Shown here: positions 40,517 to 50,900 of the stretch, piece after piece
Layout: each line of letters opens with the position of its first letter
Position numbering within the stretch: the stretch's first letter is position 1
Assembly (NCBI GenBank): GCA_963576735.1
Contig: OY755184.1
Coordinates: 1,674,001-1,738,000 of the forward strand
Length of the DNA stretch: 64,000 nucleotides
Source: Bedellia somnulentella
Taxonomy: Eukaryota; Arthropoda; Insecta; Lepidoptera; Bedelliidae
Direction of reading: 5' to 3'
The notes under the pieces: model-generated
Told to the model about the DNA's origin: nothing
The model's input: the letters and a program-made list of their open reading frames with translations, nothing else
Databases searched by the model: none
Position numbers and translations under genes: made by a program

Positions 40517-41901
40517 AATAATATAATAATAATAATAAATCATTTATTATCAGACAACAAGGTCCATATAATATTAGAAAACTTAGTCTATGTTAGTATT
40601 TTACAATTTGGTAGGCAGAGGCTTTGATTTCTGATGCGCAGCCCTGAAGCGCCGGAACACTATTCCCTCAGGCCAAAAATTCTCTCCTAGCAGAATCTTC
40701 TCGTGGACTGCGGGAACCTGGAGCCAGTAGGATTTGAAGTTAGTAGGCCTACTGGGCTCCAGACGTGAGATGTTGAGCACGGTTATGGGACCGAGGCTCG
40801 TCTGCTCAATGTGACGCAAGATATCATTGTGCGTCATCTGTGGAGCTACTCGTGATATATAAATATCCAGTACCGGTGTTGCAGCCTTCAAGGGGCACGA
40901 GGCTGCTGGGACGGTACCACGCTTATTCCTGTTGATAGCTCGACGTTTGGGTTTTTTCCCAACCAGGGTAAATCCATCGTCGTCTCCAACAGTCTTCGGC
41001 GCGGCACGAACGGGCGCGGCTCGGTTCTCCTTTCCCTCCCTCCGTCTGGTAGTCGCGGCGGGTGGCGGGGGGTTCGGGCAGCGACGACGGAAGCGTGGTT
41101 GGCTACCTGACTTCAGCACCTGTGCGAATGAACCCTTGTGAGCCACCGATGTCGATGGCGCGTCGGGTTTCCATACAGGTGCGGATGGGCGCAGCGAACT
41201 CATTCCATCACAAATTCGCTGAGTTGTCGGAGGATCACAGTCAATGACCGGGCGGTTTACTGGGTCAGTTGTCACAGTTATTTTGCTGCGTTGCGAAGTG
41301 TCGAGTGGCGGACGCTTCTGCCGTTTGCGCGGCGTCAGCATTTCGCAACGATGTCACCTCGCGCTGCAACTCGGCGCTGGCACGTTCCGAAGCCACGAGT
41401 TTGGATTTGATATCTTCAACGCTGGACTTCAACAACTGGATGTCCTTCAACAGTGATGTTACGTCCACATGGTCGAAGGTCACTGGAGGCAGCTTGTTAA
41501 GGTCCCGCGCTACGTAAGTGGGGATGTCATCCGGATCCGTCTCCTTGAAAGCTCGGAAGATGTCCTGGATATTTCTTTTCCCGCTGCCGTCGGCCCTCCT
41601 CGAGGCGAGGCGCACGGCAGTGACGGCGGCGGTGTCGGCGAGGAACTGTCTCGCGGCGGTTATTTCGGCGTCCGTGTAGCTGGTCGCGCAGATCTGCTCA
41701 AGGCTTAGCTCGTCCATCACGTCCAGTTTATTCTGCACGAAGGCGAGCAGCTCCTGCACCAGGATGGTGTTGGAGCGCTTCACGCTGGCCGGGGTCGCCA
41801 TTGGTTAAACACACAATGACGCACATTTATTGCTGATTCGGTCGCTGCTAGGTAGCGTCCGATCGAGCCGGGCGTTTTGTCACAACTGTTGTGACAAAAC
41901 G
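40517..41901 (-). mobile_element. ORF1/gag-only retroelement
   Basis: Two overlapping minus-strand frames make one broken protein: 41801-41265 (MATPASVKRSNTILVQELLA, LSLEQICATSYTDAEI, DPDDIPTYVARDLNKLPPVT, coiled coil after) and 41341-40601 (KSGSQPRFRRRCP, KPKRRAINRNKRG, VLDIYISRVAPQMTHNDILR, ending NFWPEGIVFRRFR). The frame changes near 41300. The second half has an RNA-binding look (basic linker, then a small alpha/beta domain). A 7-bp duplication TGTTTAT lies at 40510-40516 and 41902-41908; the 3' end is (AAT)n. No polymerase follows, so it is likely non-autonomous or truncated. Confidence 0.75.
41872..41901. repeat. Perfect hairpin at 5' end of the gag-only element
   Basis: CGTTTTGTCACAAC, a single T, then GTTGTGACAAAACG: a 14-bp perfect inverted repeat at the 5' extremity of the retroelement. 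Confidence 0.85.
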
Positions 41902-42180
41902 TGTTTATGAGTATGTGACTTTGCTATTTGAAAATTGAGTAATGATTTCTGGAATAATTATATATGTTTTTTTGTAAGATCTCAATAGAGACGTAACTTG
42001 AATACCAAACAATTACCATTTACTCTTTGGGCTACAATAGGGTTGTATTAATTAACGAATTATATTCGCACGCCTTTACTTGTACTAAGTGAAATGTTTC
42101 TTTTAGAGAATTGGCTTTAATTTTACCAACGATCTTTTAATTAGTTACTCACAATAAGATGTTATAAATTCTAATTTCAG

Positions 42181-42304
42181 TTTTCCAAAGGATACCAAAA
42201 TAATTAAAAAGTGGATCGATGCTGTTCACCAAAATATTAATTCGGAAACTAACATCTGGAGCAGGTTATGTTCATTGCACTTTCCAGATTCCTTTGAAGA
42301 TTGA
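42181..42304 (+). CDS. THAP-domain exon 2, early stop
   Basis: Acceptor CTAATTTCAG. Completing the split codon it reads NFPKDTKIIKKWIDAVHQNI, then NSETNIWSRLCSLHFPDSFE-D-stop. It carries the FPKD, the invariant W, and the second zinc pair C-x2-H. The domain ends before the usual AVP box: TGA at 42302-42304 sits where a mariner remnant begins, so the protein was cut there. Confidence 0.75.
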
Positions 42305-42530
42305 AAAAATAATTTATGACAATAGGCGAATAACGTATCTAGAGATTCAACACATTATGCAGATTGGATCGGGAAGCGTTCATGAGATTTTACACCAACA
42401 TCTTCACGTGAGGAGGATAGTTTCACGCTAGGTGCCACACAACCTCACCGAGGTACAGAAACAGGCCCAGGTGGAATGGTGTCGTGATATGATTACTAAA
42501 TTTGATGCTGGCTCGTCACGGCTGGAGGCC
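42305..42530 (+). pseudogene. mariner transposase remnant
   Basis: KIIYDNRRITYLEIQHIMQI, GSGSVHEILHQHLHVRR, SR-stop-VPHNLTEVQKQAQVEWC, RDMITKFDAGSS: the helix-turn-helix/linker region of a mariner transposase, different from the copy at 28432. Neither end repeat was found. Confidence 0.75.
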
Positions 42531-42844
42531 ACGGTATGTCGGCTACTATCATGGTAGAAGTCGTTAGTCTGCCAACCCGCACTTGGCTAGCGTGGTGGAC
42601 TATTGCCAAATCACCCTATAGAGTAAGATCGAGCCCCTTGATTGGGACATATACGGGCTATGAGAAGTGAGAGACTGTTACATAGTACTGATAAGTAAAA
42701 AAAAATACAAGTTCTATTTACAATTATACATTTATTTGAATAACTGCTGTTTTTTCTATATTTCCTGCACATAATCATTTTCAATGTCCTCTGCTGGACA
42801 ATACATACAGAAGCCATTCACCAAAAAATATCCACCAAACATAC

Positions 42845-43100
42845 TACATACATACAAACATATACTCATGTCTATAAATCCCTAAAAGGCGTAGCCAGAG
42901 CTAAGGAATTAGAAATTATTAGAAATTCCTTAGCCACTTTTGGAAAGTTGAGTGGGGAAACGATGGTAAATAAAGGTTGTTGGTGATAGGTCTCCAACAG
43001 CATCGGCCAAAAATTCCGTAAAAGCCCCGATACAGTTAAACGCCTCTTACGTACACCCACCGGAAGAAACGGGGAAGTGATATTGTAAGCCGACACTAAA
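42845..43100 (-). repeat. REP-B, complete, reverse, inside the P-like element
   Basis: ATACATACAAACATATACTC, then CCTTAGCCACTTTTGGAAAG, CGCCTCTTACGTACACCCAC and TGTAAGCCGACACT. Confidence 0.85.
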
Positions 43101-43261
43101 AACATAATAACAATCGTAAAATTCGAGGGTTTTCCCCTTGGTCGAATTTCGGAATCATTGTATAAAGTATCGATTCTCTTCTTTGATAAAAAATCGATGT
43201 TGCACAGATTGATAATGTTTAACAATTACCCATCCTTATTTATCAATATAAATATACATAA

Positions 43262-43751
43262 AGCGGCCAGTACCAGTACACAATGGCCGACGATGGGCCA
43301 CGCTTCGTAATTGGCAATTGTAGGCCACGATCAACTGGTGTTTACACAATGGCCCATTGCTCATTACTGCCTGGCAATCCACTTGCGATGGACGTCGAAG
43401 TAATTATGGCTGCAGCTATTTATTAATTATTATGTATGGAATTTATTTTATTTATGGCGCTATTTATGATATTTTTACGTCATATAGTGATTATAAATAC
43501 ATTTTGCAATAAAATATTCCAAAAAAATATAAGTTGCTATGAGCGGCCGGTGACGAACTAAACAATGGCCCATTGTGGAAACACCACCGGCCACGCTACG
43601 CCACGATTCCTTTGAAGTGTGGCCGAAAAACCGACAACTTCGCCATTGCGCGCCAGGGTCGGCAATTGTCCGCCATCATGCACCATTGCCCCCTGTACAC
43701 AGTGGCGATGGCGAGCAGTGGGCCATCGTCCGCCATTGTGTACTGGCCGCT
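43262..43751. mobile_element. MITE/foldback element with TAA duplication
   Basis: The ends AGCGGCCAGTAC... and the inverse GTACTGGCCGCT are inverted repeats that continue imperfectly for about 40 bp (ACAATGGCSGACGATGG). TAA flanks both sides (43259-43261, 43752-43754), PIF/Harbinger style. The interior repeats GGCCACG and CAATGGCCCATTG several times in both orientations. It lies inside the P-like element. Confidence 0.88.
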
Positions 43752-43834
43752 TAAGTAGCTATAGCACACCCGCCGACACTGTGCACAAGCGGGAGTCTCG
43801 CAAATGCGTGTTCTATAGTAATTATATTTCTATG

Positions 43835-43900
43835 CAGCCAGCCTTCTCGGAACCCTGCCACCAGGCGGCAGCGATTTCGAGAGTATTTTTTATATAATTT
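43835..43900 (+). pseudogene. Continuation of the 39480 LINE 3' end after the P-like insertion
   Basis: Begins with the duplicated CAGCCAGC and goes on 'cttctcggaaccctgccacc', the natural sequel of GTAATGCAGCCAGC at 39991-40004. Its end is unclear in the AT-rich sequence that follows. Confidence 0.6.
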
Positions 43901-43974
43901 AATGTAGGTTAGGTTTTTCATAGATTATAATTTTATTTTATTTTTTACCTGTATATATAGTTAAACTCAAACGT

Positions 43975-44430
43975 AAGCTCATGGACATGTGCATTCTTCC
44001 CATCCTTACCTACGGAGCCCAAACCTGGTCTTTGACTGACGCGCAAATGTTTAAACTTGGGGTTTGCCAACGAAACATGGAGCGCAGCATTCTCGGAATC
44101 CGGCTCTTAGACAGAGTCCGGAATACAGAGTTGCGCTCAAAGACAAAAATTATAGATGTAGCTCAGAAGGCGGCCCAATTGAAGTGGGATTGGGCCGGCC
44201 ACGTTGCTCGGATGCACCCGGACCGATGGGCCAAAAGAGCCACGCAATGGACTCCTGCTGTAAAGAGAAAGCGTGGCCGACCAAGGAAAAGATGGAGTGA
44301 CGAGTTGGGTCTCTGGGATAAGAAGTGGTGGGAGACCGCTCAAAACCGTCTGGAGTGGAAGAAGGGGAGAGAGGCCTTTGCCCAGCAGTGGGACATAAAT
44401 GGCTAATAATAATAATAATAAATAATATAT
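43975..44430 (+). pseudogene. RTE-type LINE, C-terminal fragment
   Basis: Open frame 43981-44406: LPILTYGAQTWSLTDAQMFK, LDRVRNTELRSKTKIIDV, WDWAGHVARM, KRGRPRKRWSDEL, ending AQQWDING-stop, followed at once by (AAT)n. This is the extreme C-terminus of an RTE-clade polymerase, 5'-truncated, a family distinct from the 54094 copy. Confidence 0.85.
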
Positions 44431-44661
44431 AGTTAAATGTGCAAACTAAATTAAAAATCAAGAAAAATAAATTAAATTTTCGTTGTTCTAATGTTCGGAA
44501 AGTTCGTATCTATTTATTAGTTCTAAGAATAGAAAGTAATGTATTTTTATATCAGTTTTTATATATTTACCTAGCGTGGGACCACAGATAAATTATTTAG
44601 ACTTTGTTATGACAAATATGTCATCTATAGCTTAAGTTGAATCGTTAAAGACGAATTCATA

Positions 44662-44905
44662 AATGCCGTGTAGTGCCGGCTTAGAATGTCGCTACCCCTT
44701 TCTACCCACGGGTGTCGTAAGAGGCGACTAAGGGTATTGGGGCTTTTTTATTGGATTTTTGGGCGATGCGGTTGGAAACCCATCACCAAAAACCTTTATT
44801 TTTACCATCTTTTCCCCAATCAACTTCCAAAAGTGGCTGAGGAACTTATAATTCCTTAGTTCTGGCTACCCCTTCTAGGGAAATATAGCCGTGAGTATAT
44901 GTATG
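44662..44905 (+). repeat. REP-B, complete
   Basis: GCCGTGTAGTGCCGGCTTAG to TATAGCCGTGAGTATATGTA. Confidence 0.85.
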
Positions 44906-44907
44906 TG

Positions 44908-45135
44908 TTATAAATAAGTAAGGGAGGTGGTTGTAAAATTAAAGTCGAAATATATTTCCAAATATATACATTTATTCAATAATATTTTTCATTTTGTATT
45001 CCAATGTTTCAACAATAAAACTCTCAAAGACACAACATTTGTTTTCAACTCTTAACACGTGCGGGGATCGAATCCCGTTCCTCTGTTACACAATACATAC
45101 AACAATTACACCATCGCATACTATTCTGTACTCCC
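44908..45135. repeat. REP-D, copy 2
   Basis: See the copy at 26255; sequence is over 85 percent alike by eye over the shared blocks. Directly adjoins a REP-B copy on its left. Confidence 0.75.
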
Positions 45136-45989
45136 AAACTATATTTTTTACAAAAACAATGATTATACTAGAGAGGCTCATAATTAGTTTAATTGTTTCA
45201 ATCATTTCACCGATAAGGTAAAGTTTATTGGATAGATGAGATTTTTATAAATATAAATTCGTTTATAGATCAATAGTACCAAACTTTATATTCTACATCA
45301 GTGCACCAAGAAAGCAAAGACTACGATTTTCGATTAGTTGATGACAAATATATGTGTTACCCTTTTACATTCCTTCCTTTACAAAAGACTTCCTTTAAAA
45401 CGTGTGTAACGTTATTTTAAAATTAAAATAGTAAAAATATGGGACTCTTAACTAACAACATCAAATTGAAGAAAAATCCAACAACAATTTACTACCATAA
45501 TCATAAAATGCATACACCATTTGTACTAAGATGAGATTATAAACATTTAACAGAATTTTCATAAATCGGAGTTAGTTAATATTTAGTTTCGGTCGATTTG
45601 GTAAACTGCGTTGAGAGAAAATCATATAATATACAAAAAAAACAGATGTGGTGAAAATTTACACCAACGATGTCTGATAAAATTCTCTAAAGATTTTTTC
45701 AATACATTATTAAAATAATGCAGTGCATATCGTACGATAGTCTTTACTTGGACAAAACGCTTTACAATTTAAACCGTAGCTTATAAAATGGTAGCAAACA
45801 GTAAATATTACTTTGTTTTGGAGTCAGAAGTTGGTAGGTGACCAATTTAACACCATCAGTATATATTTTTACCTCCGATTGAACTTTTTTTACATCCAGC
45901 TTGAAAAAGATGGGACAATATTTACGTCCCTATTATATATTTGAAGACAAAGGGGCATATCAGCCACAGCTCTACGTAGTAGATTGTAA
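45136..45989. other. No gene recognised
   Basis: AT-rich; no repeats shared within the window were noticed. Confidence 0.5.
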
Positions 45990-46335
45990 ATACCAAGAAA
46001 ATGATCAAATGTTATTTTACAATATTTTATGTGAGTCACATTATCATTTTTACTTAACGCCATTACGTTGCCAAAACTAGTATTAAAAACTTCTTTCAGA
46101 ACAAATAACATTCGATCAAGTGAATCAAAGTAGAAGCAGACTAAATGGCGAAGTAAATATTTATAAATTTCAATGAACGTTGAATTGTTTTATTTGAAAT
46201 GCGAAGTCATAATCTCAATTTTGAAATTTACAGTGTTACGTTTAGTACAGTACAGTATATTCCTACATGTGCTCTAGTTTTTGCTAGTAACCAAATTGTA
46301 ACTAGTAAGAATAACACTTCTAATAAAATAATGAA
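45990..46335. repeat. Old duplicated segment; carries the empty Jockey site
   Basis: ACAAATAACATTCGATCAAG and AAAGTAGAAGCAGACTAAAT with GGCGAAGTAAATATTTATAA match 34576-34650; the left side (CATTACGTTGCC, CTAGTATTAAAAACTTCTTT) matches 27090-27132; the right side (CATAATCTCAATTTTGAAAT, CGTTTAGTACAGTA) matches 36910-36970. So it is the uninterrupted relative of a segment split twice elsewhere in the window. Confidence 0.75.
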
Positions 46336-47899
46336 TGTATGAAGAAACACACATAACATTTTAAAGTTTGAATAATCATGTAAGAAATTATGCTTCTCAG
46401 TTAAATTTTTCTCTGCCATTTATGCTGCAACTGAGTCTACAATAATCGCAAGTTATCGCAATATGGTACGTACTAACATGTCAGTTAGTTTGACATCGTA
46501 AAAAATCTGTTATGTTATAGTAAGCTTTATTACTATCCGACTATTGTTCACGAAATTGTGACGACACTCGTTCAGGTTCGTGCAAATGAAAAACACTGCT
46601 AATATCGTCACTCTCTCAAAAATCTCCATTCATAATTTATTACAATACATTCTCAGTCGAGGTTTAAACTCGTGAACACATTAGTCTGAACTTGTTTCTC
46701 AACATTATAATTCTCTACAAATATTTTGTAAGTGAAAATCTCATCGACTAGAACCTAGAAAGAGTTTAACGATTTTAATCGAACATTTAATATTAGATAT
46801 AACATCAAAACCCCACTTGGGATGGACACAATTGTAAATACACGTCACTGCGCATGCGCAAACATTATCTTATTCCTTGTCTCAACGAAGTTACTTTCCA
46901 AGAAGAAATATCTTGAACCTTTGGTACGCGGAGTTGACTGAACAAATATATATTTTAAAATGTAACAATAAATATGAATCTATTCTCGACACACGTTTGT
47001 TAAGAGTATTCACGGCCAGACACCTATGAGATACATGTACAATAAAACATTTCCATATCTAAATATATTAACTTTAATATAATTTGTACACATTTATATG
47101 TATATCCATCTACGTTAAAGCTTTCGAAATAAGATTGTCTTAATTTTAATTTATCTCTTACTCTAACTTAATTCATTATGAATCAAACACTGAACAAGAA
47201 TATGTTACAAGACACACGTATCGAAGGTTTTGGCAGGACAGATTTCGTTGGACTCCTCTCACTCTCGTTGCCTTCATGCGATTCTAATCTCTAAGATCAA
47301 AGCGGCAAGAGTGAAATTGCAGCTCGAGTTGAGGAGTGCCGTTTGCAATGTCAGCCTACCCTCGTATTGCACTGGTCGGGGTTCGAACCCGCGCTGTGGA
47401 ATGTACACCTATAACTCGGGCTTCTTTCTAAATGGCCCCAATTAAAATTTATACATCGATTATCATCTATATTTACAAACGTCATCTAATACACATTAAA
47501 TTAATAGAGCGCTTCATCTTTGGCCATTATGTGTTAAAAAGTGGAGCCCGAGTCTAAAACACTCTCGTCTAAACTATCCGTCCGAAATCCCTACACCCTA
47601 GCTCCTACATCTATATACTCATACATTTCTCGGACTACAAACTCGATTCAAAATCCATCACATCGCCGACTCGCGGCAAGATTCACAAGACAACAAATGG
47701 CCGCGATTAGGCCGCGAAACAAAGCCGGGTGAGACCGGTACAACATCAATAAAATCGCGTTACCTCACAAACTACGGACACATAAACTATATAATAAAAT
47801 CTCATATACATATAACACGTACTAGTCCAGACAGACAGACAGACAGACAGACATCGCGTAACTAACAGATATTGGGGACCGGCTGACGGAATGTGGCGC
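46336..47899 (-). other. Probable HDAC4 3' UTR and flank
   Basis: Downstream of the HDAC4 stop on the minus strand. Contains the (CAGA)n run, a tRNA-like GTCGGGGTTCGAACCCGCG at 47375 without a foldable tRNA around it, and AT-rich sequence. Confidence 0.4.
47824..47853. repeat. (CAGA)n microsatellite in HDAC4 3' UTR
   Basis: CCAGACAGACAGACAGACAG continuing to 47853, just downstream of the HDAC4 stop. Confidence 0.9.
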
Positions 47900-47960
47900 T
47901 CACTTGGCGTCGTCTTGCTCCATGGGCTCCTCCGACACGGAGCGGGAGCTGTCCGGGGAC
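47900..47960 (-). CDS. HDAC4: HDAC4 terminal exon L and stop
   Basis: Acceptor TTTGGCAG. Completing the split Gln codon it reads [19 protein letters not shown], then TGA at 47902-47900. 'EEPM' matches the extreme C-terminus of HDAC4 (EEPMEEE). Downstream on the minus strand, possible poly(A) signals (AATAAA, seen as tttatt) occur near 46500 and 46190, so the 3' UTR may be long. Confidence 0.93.
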
Positions 47961-50900
47961 CTGCCAAATATACACATTTTGTAAGAATCATTCATGAAAA
48001 ATGGATAAATGCTCACGAATTGGGAATGTAGGTAATTGGGTATAAAGGAAAGTAGATAAGATAGGTAATTAATGAGTCTAAAAAACTAACTATCAAATTT
48101 TGTTTTCTTTACAAATATTATAAATTCTAATTTTCTCTGCATGTTATATTTTACTTACATACATACATATACTAACGAGTTTAAATCCCAAAAAGACATT
48201 AGATATACTTAAGTCAACTTGGTAAAAAACAGTTACTAAATTAAAGCAAAAGACCCAACATTACAAAATTTCATATAAGTTTCTAGGTTAAAATAAGTAC
48301 TTCCCCAGTAAGTAAACGACACATCATCATAAATCTCCATGGAAATCTCAAGATATTAATCAAATTCATCCCCAATCATACACTGCAACTGTTGAACCTA
48401 TGTAAAGAAGTAATAAACAAAGGAAGGAAAAATTTCTTTCCTTTATTTATTAGAAATAAACCCAACATGAGGTTAAAACATTCTAAACATGTCAAGTTTT
48501 TTTTTCTTTATCGTAATCTAAAGTGAATCGATACCAAAACTTTCAGTGATCTTTTGGGTTGAAAATTAAATCTGCTACTTCCTTGAAACATCATACATAC
48601 TTATACTCACGGCTATAAATCCCTAAAAGAGGTAGCCAGAGCTAAGTAATTAGAAAATACTCAGCCACTTTTGGAATTTGAGTGGGGAAAAGATGGTAAA
48701 ATTAAGGTTATTGGATCGCCAATCGGATCGCCCAAAATTACCTTAAATAGCCCCAATATCCTTAGTCTTAATTCACCTCTTACGTACACCCAAGAGAAGA
48801 AACGGTAGTGCTATTCTAAACCGACAATACACAGCTAAAAACTTTAGAAACATGAAACGCTATTAAAGTATATAAAGAAGCAGGTAATACGTACTGCGTG
48901 TGCAGCGCGTGCTGCATGGAGAGCGTGGCCATGGCGGCGGCGGTGTCGGCGGCGTCGCGCTCGCACTGCAGCGAGCCCAGCCGCGCCGACAGCACGGCCG
49001 GCGTGGCCGCCAGCGCCGACACGCCCACCAGCCCCGCGTAGCGCTTCAACTGTCACCACATTTACTACTTTTATTGTGTGTCACTAACTATACTTCTTTA
49101 GAGTGGGTCCACATCTGGCAGCACGGAATCGCATTTTTCCTTCGCTCTTTCTTTTTCTGTCGCTCAGAACTGCCATTTGTTAGAAAAGACAGAAAGCATA
49201 ATGATTACTTCGATGATTCCGCTGCATGCTATCACATTAAGCTTTCTGTCTCGGTCTAGCAAATGGCAGTTCTGAGCTACAGAAAGTCCAACCCTTATTG
49301 GGAGCCAACTAATTTATACATCGCCCAGCGCCGCATAGCGCTTCAGCTGTAATACCGAATAGGAACCTCATTATCACGATTCACCAACGATCTGCTAAAA
49401 ACCCTTATACAGGTCTAATCTCCATAGAATCTACCACTTCATAACTCTAATATTCTAATTCTATACTGTTGCGTACTGGAACAAATTTGGTCTACGTTTT
49501 ATTTTATTTATAAGCTATGTGCACAGGCCAAAAAATACATATTTTTAATTCACGTAGCAAATTTTTTCTTTTCTAACATTACCTTATTGATCTGGAAAAT
49601 TGGCAACAAACTATATATTCTAACGTCTCTGAACGATATCCGTTTCCGAGAGAGAGACAGCACTGTACTTCTGAACACACTAATTTGAGTGCGCACGCTA
49701 GTGTATAAATTACGAAATCAACTATGTTTTCCCATCAAACTGATGAAAAAAGACTGAACCACATTTATCTCCAGACCTATGGCAAAAAGTGTAATCCTTA
49801 TCACCAAAAACTCTTTTGACTGTTCGAACTCCACTGCTTGCCCCATTTACGAGGTCACACATACCTTAGGCCAATGCTGCGAGTGTATAGCGATGCTCTT
49901 CCTCAGCACATCCTGCGCGCCCGCATGCGGTGTCCGGGCTAGCTCCGCATCGCTGATGTCTGCAGTTCGCTCGCCTAGCAACGCTCGCACGCACTCGGCC
50001 GCGCAGTCGCACACCGCGGGGAGGTCGTAGCCGCCCTCTAGGGATAGCACCACCTGGGGAGGGGAGCGGTTATATGTAAAGAAAAGTTAATTGTATTTTA
50101 GATTAGTTTGTAAAATGTTATGTAGTGTTATTTAAGCTTATTTCAAATATATATTATATAAATATATAGAATAGCAAGTATAAATTGAAATGCAGCAAAT
50201 ATATTGTTTCAAGAATGTTAATATGTAAACGGTACTCTTCAGAAAAACCAAGCTCCTTTTATAAAAAAAGGCTCTATAGGCTCAGAATTTAACATCCATT
50301 AGTTCAAATAATATGAGGATTTTTTTCTTATCATTCCTATATCATCAATATAATTCAATTTCTTATGTCTTATATAAATAGTAAAACGTAATAAAGACCT
50401 TCCCCCCCGCCAGCTGCATGAGCTGCCGCGTCATGTAGGCGAAGAGCGCGGGCGACAGCTCGTACCCGCCCAGCGGCGCCGGGTGGCCGCGCGCGCCGTC
50501 GAACCCGCACGACACCAGCACCAGCTCGGGGTCCCACTCCTGGGGACGAATGAAGGGGTAACTTGGTAAATCAGTCAAGATAAAAGTATATAATAATATA
50601 GACTGGTTGCTAAAAGGATTTCATACTGTAAGAAGACTTGTAAGTCCTCCCAGCCTCCTGCACTAACCCCGCGAATTTCTTTCCCCCTTGCAAACTTATT
50701 GGTACGAGTGAACATTGAGCATCAAAATTTAGTAATATCTCTCTAAAATACCCAACGTAATGATAAAATAAAAGGAATTAATTATTTTTTTGAGTTGTGA
50801 CACTATTTGAACGAAAAGGTGCGAGTAACAATGTAGTACTATCTTTCTAAAACCACCAACTTACCCTAGCAATCGGCATAACGAGCGCTCTGAACGCCGC

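Larger units (their letters stand above)
40005..43834 (+). mobile_element. P-element-like transposon with THAP exons, nested insertions
   Basis: Terminal inverted repeats of 23 bp, perfect, starting CATAGAAATATAATTACTAT; 8-bp target duplication CAGCCAGC (39997-40004 and 43835-43842). P elements make 8-bp duplications, start with CA and encode a THAP domain at the transposase N-terminus; here a two-exon THAP sequence starts 168 bp from the left end in the right orientation. The rest of the transposase was not recognised. The interior holds a gag-like retroelement (40517-41901), a mariner remnant, a REP-B copy and a TAA-flanked MITE (43262-43751). Confidence 0.8.

Noticed and set aside
47360..47440. 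tRNA-like motif GGTTCGAACCCGCG
   Set aside because: Only a B-box-like piece; no partner stems for a tRNA.
49893..50030. Plus-strand frames opposite HDAC4 exons (for example 49779-50030, 52129-52560, 52680-52916)
   Set aside because: GC-rich antisense shadows of HDAC4 coding exons.
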